From Rallus limicola (Eukaryota > Chordata > Aves > Gruiformes > Rallidae), in assembly GCA_022605955.1 (NCBI GenBank), contig JAKCOZ010000005.1, positions 50,841,762 to 50,905,761 of the forward strand: a DNA stretch of 64,000 nucleotides. Reading direction: 5' to 3'. The notes beneath the pieces were generated by a model. The model saw only the letters and a list, made by a program, of their open reading frames with translations, did no database searches and had not been told where the DNA came from. Positions 38,225-49,554 of the stretch are shown here, piece by piece (the stretch's first letter is position 1; every line of letters starts with the position of its first letter). The translations under genes were made by a program, and so were the position numbers.

Positions 38225-38530
38225 CATGATTTCAGCTTCCATTAGAAGAACTTTTTTCCTGCCTGGGCTTGGCTGATGTATATCGGATTTGCTCTAATTA
38301 TGATCTTTGAAATGAGCCCTGATGAGAGAAGTAGCATCTGAATTGCTTTGGGTTTATTTTTATAAATATGAATCATCTACTGTTTGAAAAAAGTTCAAGC
38401 CCTTTCTCCTGCATTTTCAAACCTCTCTAATTACTCATAAAAATCCCCACCAAAATTAACAAGGAAAGAATGAAGGTCTGTTTATATTTAATAATACAAA
38501 GCCAAACACCAGGTAGAGCAATGCTTTGCA
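38225..38530. promoter_or_regulatory. Candidate conserved non-coding element
   Basis: The segment is AT-rich and repeat-free, with TAATTA at 38295-38300 and 38428-38433, GATCTTTGAA (TCF/LEF-like) at 38302-38311, and TTATTTTTATAAATATG. It resembles a homeodomain-bound enhancer. Conservation was not tested. Confidence 0.4.
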
Positions 38531-40119
38531 TACAGCTTTCACTGTGTTGCATCACTGCTGTTTCTGTGGAAAATTCCAAAATTGTGGAAGGGAACCAAAA
38601 CTCTCAAACTGTGGAAGGGCACCAAAGTAATCCCTTGACTGTCTGATGCGTTCGAGAATGACCAGTTGTGGGGATAGATGGCTGTAGCATCCCAAAGGCT
38701 TCAAAGCCACCACAGTCCCCCAGAGTGCCCTGAGAAGGACAGACTGGGAGATGGGGGGCAATGCTGCTCAGCTTCCCGCACGGCCTTCTGGATCACAGAA
38801 AAGCTGCGAGGGACTGTCCTGCTCACACCACTGCCCTCTGTCAGGGTTGTCCTGAAGAGAAACATCAGTTGCATTAAAAATGGTTAGACTGAAGCATGTA
38901 GCTTGTGCTGGTGAGGTCGACTCAGAGCACGGCCAAGGGCTGGTGCAGCGGCTGTGCCTGTGCCCTCCCTGCATGGCTCTCCTCACTGCTGCTCCACACA
39001 GGCATTCCCTCTTCCCAGGCCATGACTCTCTGCTCATGCTGTGATGCCCTGGGAATCCCAGCGGCTGCTCTGGTGGTGGTAGCTTCTTGGTGTCACCCTG
39101 CATGGCCCCAGGGCTGGACTCCAAAGCAGAAAGACCTCAGGGATGTACAGCTTGAGAGCCCTCCACCCAGCTGTGATGGGGAATGGCCTTCTGCTGACCA
39201 ACCACCATCACTTGGCCCAGACTTCGGCAGCCAGCTGACAGAGGTGCAGCCAAGACACGCTTAGCCCCTGCTCATGGAGATTTTAGGACCTTCATCCTGC
39301 CGCTCGCTGGGTATTGTGCATGCCGTCTCTGGCAGCCCGCAGCTCATGATGCGCAGGTTGCATGGTGGCACGGCAGATCCCCACTGGCTCTCCCGAGTCC
39401 TAGCCGAGGTCGGGTGCTGAGTTTTGAAGGCACTTGCAGGCAGGCTGATGAGTGCAACCTGCATTTAGTCCGGTGAATCACTCTTCTTGAGTGCCTGTCA
39501 CCTACATGGGTGGGTCAAAGCCTTGGGCTCTCCCCAGAGCTGTTAATGGGGCAGGAGGGCACTTGTGAAGCACCATGATCGAGAGGGAGGGAAGGTCTGA
39601 CTGCGGAAAGCTCCCGGCACCGCATGGAGCACCTCATTACATGTGGGATTTTATCCATTTGCAGTTCTGGGGCAATTGGTATAAATGCATAAAAGCTGCT
39701 TTGAGAAGTTTTAGACTTGGTCCCACTCCCCCTCCCCACTGATTTATCCTCCCAAATTACTGTGTTATGCAGCAAAAGAAAAGGCTCCTGCCATGTATGC
39801 ACACACTCGTCAGCCCAACACTAAAGGAATCCACAAGCCACTGTCTAATGAGGGAATCAGACACCTTGGTATCTGCATCTTGGAATAAAAGGCATTCTTT
39901 ATTATATGTACGTAGTGGTTCATAAAGGCCTCAGGAGTGATCAAGACGCATTGTGCTTGACACCCATAAAGACATGGGGCAGCTGAGACCCCACCCAAAA
40001 TCACCAATATAAATACAGCAGCCAGGCAGAATTTCTTTCCTAACTCGGCCCCTGACTCCCCACAGCCCCAGCACAGCTCAATGCAAACCTGCCTCCACAT
40101 TCACAGAAGTTATTTACTT
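38531..40119. other. Non-coding stretch, nothing firm
   Basis: No gene or repeat was recognised. Local open frames have no known domain. Confidence 0.55.
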
Positions 40120-40930
40120 ATACACCTACTTGGACATGCAGTGATTCTAAATCAGCCAGTGGGTACTGCTGCATTTATCCCAGTTGCAATGTGAAAGGTT
40201 GCGTGTTCCCAGTACTCATCTTCTAAACGGACTTAATACATCACTAATCCTAGAAGCACATATAACATAGTCGTTAATTAACATTAACTCAGCGAATAAC
40301 ATAAACCAGTGCATAATTAAATTGCCAGACTTGATTCTCTTTCATTCATGCTCTTAACAGCTTCACATGACGAGCAGTCCACAGCTAAACTATGCTGACA
40401 GAACAAATAATATACGTTCTAATTAGACCACTTTATTAAATCCAATTGTGTTGCTCAGTACGTCTGTGCAGATTGCTCCAGCCTCAATGTAAATTGCACA
40501 AATGATGATAAAATCTCTCAATAAAGCACTTCCGATCGTTACATTTCAGGGAGCGTTATCTGAGGGGTAAGTCCCATTCTTCCCATTTGGGCAATACAGA
40601 AGCTGAGACCACAGAACACCTCAGAGAAATAACTTATGTTAGTAACCTCAGAGTTAAATTAAAAGCATTTGGCCTCTTGAGTCCTGCTCTGGGGGACAAA
40701 GTTTGGTCTAATTAATCAAGTATTCCCCATAAAACAAACAAAGCAGCATGTGTTCCTGTAGAAGCCCCCCTCATTCATGCCCGTATCACCATCACCGCTG
40801 CTCGGCATTATAGTGGGAACAAACAGAGGCACCTAATCTTACAGCTGGTCTGTTGTCACAGTGACACATCAGCAGAAGGATTTACAGACACGTTTGCCTA
40901 CGAAATGAAGGTCTGCATGTTCAGAAATGC
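40120..40930. promoter_or_regulatory. Strong candidate conserved non-coding element 3' of NUDT14
   Basis: An ~800-bp AT-rich, repeat-free block is packed with homeodomain-type cores: TTAATTAA (40274-40281), TAATTA (40314-40319 and 40420-40425) and TAATTAATC (40709-40717). It also has SOX-like AACAAACAAAG and paired GTCACAGTGACAC near 40855-40866. No open frame runs through it. The sharp compositional boundary with GC-richer DNA on its left and the density of intact motifs are what vertebrate conserved enhancers look like. The target gene is unknown. Confidence 0.5.
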
Positions 40931-41297
40931 AAATGTTTTCTGTTTTCTCTGTACAGGAGCTACACACCACAGGGAAAGCTGCGCCCCAAGAGCTGCGCAG
41001 AACTTGGGAACGTAGTTGGGGTATCTGTGACTAGTCAGGTTTGATGCCTCTCCTCCCATTGCCCTCCCCCCAAAAATAGTTGGAAACTACAGAGCATACA
41101 CAGCTGCCAGTATGTACAGCCCCCAGTGAGCGGCTGGTACAGCAGCTGCACTGAGGTCCTGAGCAACTCTTCAAAAGAGTGGTAGAGCAGTGCCATGGGA
41201 AAGGAGAAGTGGACACATTTACTTTGCCATTTGCAGAGGCAAATCCTGGCCCCAATGAAGGCAGAGTTTTGCTAGTGAAGGAAACTGGGTGCTGATT
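40931..41297. other. 3' flank of NUDT14
   Basis: No gene was seen. This is the segment just beyond the last candidate polyadenylation signal. Confidence 0.5.
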
Positions 41298-41436
41298 TTT
41301 ATTCAGATTTTACTCCCAAATTTATTTCAGGAAAGATTTGCTCTGTCACAAGTTGAGTTGTCATGGCAGGCAGATTTCAGTTCCTGTATCCACGGAACCA
41401 GCAGGAAAACTTCCCTTAAAATCACAGTGGTTTATT
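41298..41436 (-). terminator. Candidate NUDT14 polyadenylation signals
   Basis: On the gene strand AATAAA occurs at 41431-41436, where it overlaps the TAA stop, and again at 41321-41326 and 41298-41303. The first would give an almost absent 3' UTR. The second and third would give about 110-160 nt. Which is used cannot be told from sequence alone. Confidence 0.45.
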
Positions 41437-41672
41437 TTTTTTGTGCTTTGGGTGCTATGTTGTTATGGAACCACATGAAGCTGAAGATGACACCCATCGT
41501 TTTTGGGAGAGTCTCATCATAAGCAAACTTCATGGAATCTTCCAGAGGTACTTCTACAACTTCGATCAGCTCTCCTTCCTCAGGCTGGCCACCTCCTTCA
41601 CTGGTTCTCATCTGGTCTGTTACTTCTGCGTAAAACAATGTCTGCCTCGAACCTGTCACACCAACTCCAGAC
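41432..41672 (-). CDS. NUDT14: NUDT14 last coding exon (presumed exon 5), UDP-glucose pyrophosphatase C-terminus
   Basis: This exon encodes the C-terminal 79 residues and stop of a Nudix hydrolase that splits UDP-glucose to glucose-1-phosphate and UMP, and also acts on ADP-ribose, in the cytosol. Visible protein features are an opening [19 protein letters not shown], then [14 protein letters not shown], then [12 protein letters not shown] near the end. These match human NUDT14 as I remember it ([33 protein letters not shown]). The acceptor is CCAG at 41673-41676. The first exon base completes an AGG Arg codon begun at the end of the preceding exon, so the phases agree. The stop is TAA at 41432-41434. 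The tail APKAQKK differs from the human end. An LTR sits 36 bp upstream in the intron. Identification is firm; the exon number is taken from the human five-exon structure. Confidence 0.95.
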
Positions 41673-41708
41673 CTGGAAAAAAGCATAGAGGAAACTTTGG
41701 TTTAGAAG
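41673..41708 (-). promoter_or_regulatory. NUDT14: Residual 3' splice site of NUDT14 last intron
   Basis: Only 36 native bases remain between the last exon and the LTR. Read on the gene strand they run from CTTCTAAAC, through TTTCCTCTATG, to CTTTTTTCCAG. CTAAAC is a good branch-point candidate, with its A about 28-30 nt from the AG, followed by a polypyrimidine tract. The first five bases (CTTCT) are one copy of the LTR target-site duplication. The second copy lies beyond the LTR. Confidence 0.8.
41704..41708. repeat. Left target-site duplication of the 41.7 kb LTR
   Basis: The sequence AGAAG lies directly before the TG terminus and is identical to 42295-42299. Confidence 0.9.
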
Positions 41709-42294
41709 TGTCCTGGTTTCAGTCAGGATAGAGTTAACTTCATTTGTAGCAGCGGATGGAATGCTGTGTTTGGGAGTTAAAATGAAAGCAGTGCTGATAA
41801 CACCCTGATGTTTCTAGTTGCAGTCAGACAGTCAAAGCCAGGACAGGTGACCCAGATGGGCCAAAGAGAGTATTCCATGCCAATTACGTCCTGCCCAGGA
41901 TAAAGGGGGGCTGATGGGAGGAAGAAGGGGGGCAGTTCTGGGACGCGAGTGGCTGGGATGCGAGGGTCTTGGGGGACGGTCGGGTTCCGGGATGGCTCTG
42001 GGTGGTGCGGCCTGAGTTGTGTGGTTCGGTGAGAAACTGCATTGTGTATCAATAGTTTCATATTCTTTTGCTCTAAAGTCCTGTTAGCATTGTATATATT
42101 TTATCTTTCTGTTATCTTAGTAAACTATCCTTATCCCAACCCACGGGCCTCTTAGTTTCTTGGTTTTGGAGTTATTTGCCCCTTCCTTTTCCCTTCCCTT
42201 GTTTCCCCCCCTTTTCCCTTTTCTCCTGCTCTTTTACTTTAAGGAGCAGGCAGCTGCGTGGATCTCGGCCCACAGCCGGGGTGAAACCACGACA
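41709..42294 (+). mobile_element. Solo LTR of an avian endogenous retrovirus
   Basis: The 586-bp element starts TGTCCTGGTTTCAG and ends GTGAAACCACGACA, giving TG...CA termini. It is flanked by a perfect 5-bp target duplication, AGAAG, at 41704-41708 and 42295-42299. Its 3' half has AACCCACGGGCC and a long pyrimidine tract (about 42180-42240). Those termini mark a common avian LTR group. The 5-bp duplication would fit an ERVL- or ERV1-like origin, but I cannot name the family. There is no internal retroviral sequence, so this is a solo LTR left by recombination. It lies antisense to NUDT14. Confidence 0.92.
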
Positions 42295-42299
42295 AGAAG
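42295..42299. repeat. Right target-site duplication of the 41.7 kb LTR
   Basis: The sequence AGAAG lies directly after the CA terminus and is identical to 41704-41708. Confidence 0.9.
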
Positions 42300-43789
42300 G
42301 TAGCTAGGAACTAGGAATGGAAACCTGGGTCCTTAGCTTGTGTCTCTAAGCAACATCAAAATGCACATCCTTAACCTCTGTTCTCGTCCTGTAGAACCTA
42401 TAAATGCAATTTTATTAATACAGAAACTGGTGGCAGCTCTCACTTGGAGACATCAACCCTTTGAGTACAGCCACACACGAGATGGATACATCTTAAAATA
42501 TATTTTGCAACTTCAGAAAACCATTACTTTGGGAGAAAATAATTAAAAAAAAAAGTTTTTGAATTGGTGCTGTTCTGTGCAGACTGAAGCCAATAGAAGT
42601 TTTTTCAATTGACCTTGGTGAGAGCTGGATGGCTTACAAACATCACAGAGACTTACAAACAACAGAATGAAGCTCCTCAGTGTATCTGTAAGCCTTCATG
42701 CTGCATTTTTGCTTGGTTTTACACAAATATTCAGATTTTTTACTCTTAAGAAGATTATGTCCTTTCACAGCTGGAGTCGTCTCCTCACGGACTTGGGTAG
42801 GTACAAGAGCAGAAAGGCAGCCTCGAGGTCTTTCTCCATCCTTCCTGAACTTTAGCCTTGACCCAAATGGACCACTGAAGTAATTCAGTCTCCCTGCTGA
42901 ATTTCCTACAGTGGATTTAGTTGAGGATATTTTAGATTATGTAGTCTTTCTTCAGCTAGACTGCTTGCTGTGTATTATACTTCTTATTTGTTAATCCTCT
43001 ATTTCCTTAGGACTATTTCATTTAGGTATTATTAAATAGGGGATAAGTACATAATCCACTCATTTAGTCCTCCCAAGAAAATATTCACATTGTAATCACA
43101 ACTTTTCATTTCACATGATTACAAGTGACTTTTCACATTGAATCTGGACCCAAAGTTCACTGAAACTATGAATCAGGCATTAGGGCAAGCTGAAAAATTA
43201 GCTTCCATATTATGATACATCTACAGCAGTCTGAGATTTGTAGCAGTGTTATGATCTTAGAGTGTATATCCACACTTACTCACCCATTAGTCAACTAAAT
43301 CTTTCAGTTAATCCAGCATAAATCACACCCCATAGCAGGAATTAATCATTTGTCTCTCAATTTTCCAAGAACACTGGCAATTATTTTGGTTTGAGAATTA
43401 ATAGTGATTATTGAAGCTTGTTTCTTACATCAATACACATGCTTCTTTTAAACACAGAATAGGGAGTGACCCAGTGAATTATTTTCCTAAAATTACTACT
43501 GATACATTCTTTGACTTTGGGGAAGGTGTTTCACTACTCCGGGATGGTTCCCGTGTCTCTAAGAAGTGCTTGAGAAGCTTAAGCACCTTTGGCATTTCCA
43601 GGAACTTTGAAGGCTGCTATAGGATTTCTTTCATCCTGGACTCATCACTTTATTTCAGTGGCAGTAACGGGATTTTTTAAAACACATGTTAACCAACAAA
43701 AGTTGACCTGCCAGGATGCAGCAAGAGGCCAAACTAACAGTTTTCTCTCTCTCTTCCACTTTCACCAAAGTAATGGCCTCCCTCCTCAG

Positions 43790-44050
43790 TTAATCTGATT
43801 CAGTACCTACTTTCCCTAAAGACAGACCTGTTTTCTGCAGCTGCTGCCCTTGGTGTTTGGATGCTATTCTGATGACAATCAGAGGTGGCTTGCCAGTAGA
43901 AGAAGAACCATTTTTCATCAAGCTGCTATCAGTCACCAGCTCGTAAAAGTTAGAACGATGCTTTTCATGCTCAAGTGCCCCTTGTGCCACGAGGATGACA
44001 GCACATGTTCCTAATTCCCTTTGTGTTAAAATACAACATTTATTTTTTTC
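43790..44050 (-). other. Unassigned open frame inside NUDT14 last intron
   Basis: The frame is open for about 87 codons on the NUDT14 strand between stops. It includes CAVILVAQGALEHEKH, LVTDSSLMKNGSSSTGKPP and a KHQGQQLQK segment. A GGGAAA|GTAGGT donor-like site sits near its end. I recognise no family. It could be a cassette exon, a retrocopy remnant or chance. Confidence 0.2.
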
Positions 44051-46411
44051 TTAGCATTACCAAGCAAGAGTATATAAAGTCAGAAAGCACCACTGGAAAT
44101 GAAACGCTGATTCAGAGTGAACTCTTCTATTTCACCATCCATCACAGGTGGCTGTTTCAGCTCCAGGCATTCAGTGAACAGGCCCACCAGCTTAGTCACC
44201 TTGATACCTGTCACTGACCACTGACGTGCTACCCACCCCTCACTGTCTCTGCTATGTCATAGAAGCACAGAACCACATTTTTAAGACTACTTAGAATCCC
44301 TTCACACTATTTATATGGGTGACTTTGGAGACTGTAGCATGGCATTGTTTACAAATGCATTCACTGCTTTTATTTATCATCTAACTAACTACACATCCAT
44401 TTCAATGGTTTCAGAAAAAGGCTGAAAGATACAGGAATATACTTCAATTCATAAAAAAGGGGCATATTCCTCACCTTTTTTCATTTAATATTTATTTCTG
44501 CAAATGCTCTGGCTTACTCTGTCAGTTGATTATTTCTGCATCCACCCATGTAGAACACCCTTTACTAAATGTAGTATTCTTATTGCTGTCTTTCACATTT
44601 CCAAACTCTTAGATATTAATGTATCCTGCCTGTCCTTAGAAACTAGTCCAAAAATCAATGCTACTGACATTTCATTTCTCTTAGTACCTTTGATTTTTAC
44701 AGAAATCAAGAGTTAGGAGGTTTGGTGCTTAGAAGCTGTTCTGAGCCTCTGCCTGGTTGAAGTAATACCTTGTTGTAACACAAACCCTTGAAAAATGTGC
44801 ATGCATTTCAGTGATTTTTGGGTAATGGGGCCATAGGAGGAAGAGAGGACAGAAGGAGAAGGTACGTCTGACTGGTAAATAGGCAGCAGGTAGCTAATAT
44901 GTTTTCAGTATGCTTTCATGTTTATCTGTCACTGGGATGTCCCTATGCTTTTGCACACTTATCTGCACTTTGAGCACGGCAGTTAAGGAATTTTGATGTG
45001 CCTTTATTTGTGGATATGTTCCTTTTTCTGCTACCTTCTTCCTCTATCCCAGGTCTGTGACATATGTTTTTCCTTGCCCTAGTATTTCACATTACAAATG
45101 AAAAGCTTTTGCCATGGTCTGAAATGAGTCACCTATTAACAGATTACAGCTATATTCATTAGCTTTGCATCTGTGGGAATCACAGGGGTCAGCACACCCG
45201 AACTGTAAGTGATGAGTTTCACCCTGGGAAAACCACCTTCTTGATAAAGGTGTCTCCCCTGCCCAGTTTGAGAGGGGCTTGGTTTGGGAGAGGGCAAGCA
45301 GGCTCTGAACTCACAGCCCGGCCCAGGGCAGGACTTCAGGTTTCAGGCTCACTCCATGGGTTGCCCAGACCAGGCATGTCATGGTTCATTCTGACCCAGA
45401 CCTACTAAGCCTGGCTTGACCCAGCTGATTGTTCCAGATATATTTTGATGTGTCTGTACAATGCTTGACTCTCATTTACCACTGTGGGACAAATGCAAAT
45501 GATCTATACAAAACAAACCTCTGTTTTCCTCATCTCTTTATCGTGAGGATCAGTTTCCTCTGAGAAATTTACAGTTGTTTCAATTAACAGCAAGGTGCCT
45601 GACAAATACTCTTTGTCAAAACATTAGGGCTTAAGCTCACAAACCCTGTAACTTCAACAGAGAGACTCTGAAAACCAAAACTCTATTAGCACTAAACTTT
45701 TTGCATTGCTTCAGAGACAATTAGAATCCTCCACTACCTCTGACAACAGTGAGTCTAAGAATGTAAGCATGTCAAAGCAAGGATACCAAAGTGGTATGGT
45801 TCTCATCACAACAGTAACCTAAACGTAAGTTTAACACATCCAAACAAGATTGCATACAGCATTCCCATATTCAATTTTAAATAAAACACTCAAACACTGT
45901 GGTTAAATCATGTTATGGCACTCAAAGCTGTGGGCAACACACTTGTAGGCAACAGCACAGCCAAGAAGGACTTTCTGCAGAAGGACTTCAAAGTGCTTCT
46001 CCTCACCTCTTGCTCAGGGGTGGGACTGACTGGCAGAACAGGGCTGTATGTAGAGTATTTTCTATCTACTTCCTTTTCTGACCAGGGAAAACACAAGAGA
46101 CAGATTGTCACTCCAATATGGCTTTGAAACATGGCAGCAGCAGCTATCACAAAGCTTTTTTTTTTTAGCTCTTCTCTATGAAGAAACAGCACATGAAATA
46201 GAGCTCAAAACCCCCAAGACTTCTCACTCAGCATGTGTAAGCTCGTAAGCACAAAGATCCCTTACCTACATATTTTGGATCACAAGTGGTTAGCAGAATC
46301 TTATTGCTTGAAAAAATTAATAATGTTTAGTAGTGCCTAAAAGCCACATGTGAGACCAAGTCCACCTTGTGTGTCTGCTGATGCCCTGGAGCAGTGAGCT
46401 GCCTTTTCAGA

Positions 46412-46446
46412 CTGTGTGTGTGTACATGTGTGCATGCATGAACATG
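46412..46446. repeat. Alternating purine-pyrimidine tract
   Basis: TGTGTGTGTGTACATGTGTG continues as CATGCATGAACATG, a short imperfect TG/CA tract with Z-DNA potential. Confidence 0.8.
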
Positions 46447-46819
46447 TAGGGGGGTCAAAATTCACAGCATGTACTCAAGAGTAGTTCTGCCTTCTTCTCA
46501 TATCTGGGTGCTCATCTATGCCAAGCAATTGTTGCATTCATAATAATTGCATTTATAAATTTTACATTTTTAGTTTGAAGAAACAAACATGGATGAGAAA
46601 ATAAAACAGTATCATATATTCTACTCCCCTGCTCCAGCGTGGGGAAGGAACAGATCAACTGATCTTTGTGAAGACTTATTAGTTTGATTCAGATTTCTGA
46701 TACACAACAGTTAAAATCTGAATTTCTCGTAATTTCTCAATATTTAGTGAATATAAAATCTATAAACAATCAGCATTGATCTGTTCCTAACAACAAATAT
46801 ATTTTTTTTGTGTTTTCAT

Positions 46820-47230
46820 CTTAATTACTGTGCAAATTCTTTAAATACAATGTATCCCTTTGTAAAATGTAAAGCATTTGGATGCAGGGCTTGGGTACCC
46901 AGTAAATACATAATTCATGTTTACAAATAAAAGGGAAGCAAATCTCTGCCATTTATGCTGAAATCAAAGTCTATTTAGGCATGCAACACGTAAACTGATG
47001 AACAGTGACATGCAGCTCCTATTGTCACTGCTTAGGACCTTTGTACAGTTCTGACATTATAAGCAGCAGGTGCAGGAAAAAAGCAGAGAAGTAATTAACA
47101 TAAAATTATATTACATTATGCCATCACCCAACAGGTGTACTAGCAGGTGATCTTTCTAATTATAATGCACTCCAACATTTTCAAGGCTATTATTCTTTCT
47201 ACATAATAACCTATGAATACAAACCATTTT
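46820..47230. promoter_or_regulatory. Candidate conserved element in NUDT14 intron
   Basis: The block is AT-rich and repeat-free, with TAATTATAAT (TAATTA core at 47157-47162), CATAATTCATGTTTACAAAT (forkhead core) and GTAATTAACATAAAAT, plus E-box-like CAGGTG copies at 47133-47138 and 47144-47149. The role is inferred. Confidence 0.35.
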
Positions 47231-49554
47231 TACCTCGTTGCAGAGGGTCTAATAGCCATAGCACAGTAATTGGAACATCCAATATTAATTCTCTGAATAC
47301 TCTTCTTTGTTGCATAGTTTTGGAAAAAAAAAAAACAACCTTAGGAAGATTAAAGTAAGTACCTATGTTAATATAGTCAGGCCCTTAAAGTAATCCACCT
47401 GATTTTTTTCCATCAGGGCTGAGGACTTGCAGCTCCTATTGAGCCCTGTTCATAGCCAAGAGTTTATTACAACCTTTGAGAGAAAATAAAGAAGGAATTA
47501 AGGGGGAAAAAGAAGTTGACCCAGAAGCTCTGAAGCTCTGGTTCAACTTTATCCTGATGTTCTCAGGTGTTATTTAAGTCCAAATAATTTTATAAATATT
47601 CTTCAAGACCAAACATTTCATGAACTAAAATACTGTCAGTTGTAATGGCAATAACATCATATTTAATAACAACAACAAATCCTCCCTGCCCCTGTCATGT
47701 AGAGAAACAAGTCTCAGGTTGCAGTACTTCCAGTTGTCTTCCTTAGGAAACTAACTCAGGGCTGAAATTCATACTGGATTCAAACTGAAACTGCTGGGAA
47801 ACCATAATGGATTGAAAACTTGCTGTATCTGATATATGATGAACTCCAAAGTCATTCATTTACAAAATTCTGCATTTGGGAATAAAAAACCAACCCCACA
47901 ACTAAAGGGAAGCTCACAGATTCATTTTAGAGCTTTAAAAAATGAATTTAATTTGCAACCATTTTCACTACTATAGTATCAACTTCATTTTAGTATTGAT
48001 CTAAATTGTTCCTTTACACCCATTGCATCTACCATCTGTGCTATTTTTGTCAGAGGCCATGCAGTTGGTGAGAATTCAACACATCAGCAGGTGTCAAAAC
48101 TTTCATGAAGCTTCAAAAAGTGGATTAGCTGCTGCCAGAACAGAAATCAACCTTTTTCTAATAAAAAAAAAAAAACGGGGTCCTTTATTGTACAACAAAC
48201 ATAAAAGTAGCAAGTTGTGTAGCCATGCTAAGAGGAAACTCACCACACAGGTTGCAAACAATACAGATTTCTTCACAGAAATGATTCCTGCCCCCATCTA
48301 ACGCAGCAAAATGGACCATGTGCATTTAAATCCAACTTCTGGCTTTCTGATTCTTCAAAGTGTGATTCCTCTGTCCTCCTCCAGTCAAGTCCCTCTTAAC
48401 ATGTTTGTCTTTCTCATTATCTGTCCCCAACCCAGGGGCACTCACTCACACCATACTGTCCTCCTGTTGCTGGAACAACTTGTTCCTAACGCTCTTGCTC
48501 AACAAGCGTAAATTCCCCAAGTCCTGGCTTCTTTCCTGATTTCTCATTGACTCCACAGCTACTCTGTGGATCATTCAAGGTAATTAAGTCTGAGATCTAC
48601 TTAATTCAAGTGCCTGACTTCTCTCTGATGAGTATCATGCCACAGGAGCTTTGACAGAGTCCTATGGCTCACTTGTACGTGCTTTTTGAAACATCTGTTT
48701 AGGAGTATTGTAGTTATTTGTGTTGTTATACCTGTATTAGTATCATATTTGTATTCTACCTGCACTAGTAGTAGTATCTGGAGCAGTATCATAGTTAACC
48801 ATTTCTGGTTAGCTGAGAAACATTAAAAAAAAAAATTACAAATCCTCCAAACCTCTGCTGTGGATAATAAATGAGAAAAATAAATGGTGTCTTCACATTA
48901 GCTCCCATCTTTACTGTTCCCACTGCCAGATGAGAACAGAGCAGAGTTCTGTTTGAACACAGTCCAAGTACCTCACTCATTTTGTTCGAGAATTCTTTTC
49001 CATGGCCATAATTGTACTTTCTCCAAGACCATTAAGTTGTCAGTCCATGTTTTGTGCCTTCATGACTTCTTCCCCCTTCTCTTGTATTCCCTTTTCCTCT
49101 CTGCTCTGAGTTCTCCCTACATATTGCCCATGACCTCCCCTTCTCAAGCCATTAGCCACTGAACTGTATTGATCTTCCTCACCCAAAAAACATTTCTCCC
49201 TTTACATCTGAAGTGTTTTCTGCTTCCCCTATTCTTCTGTCAGGTCCAGCTGAAGTCCTGCTTCTACCCAAGCCAGGCAATTTCCTTCTCTTGGACATAA
49301 CTCCAGAAAGGGGTGTCATTAGGAATACAAGATGACAACTTGCTTTCATACCAAAGGGTGTGATGACACAGAAACCCTTGTTTGTACAAAAGCCTCTTCA
49401 CCGTGAGCACAACTCTAATGGATTTAACTCAGTAGTTATGAATTATAGGTAATTTAAATATTTTAACGTGGCTTTATTTGCATCAAGAAAGGAACAACAG
49501 CTAACAGATTTGTCAGAAATATATCAAGTGCAGTCAGAAAATATCAGCTATAAT

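Noticed and set aside
1..41297. JAG2 exons expected from human gene order
   Set aside because: No EGF-repeat, DSL or N-terminal Jagged peptide was seen on either strand, so JAG2 itself is not annotated here.
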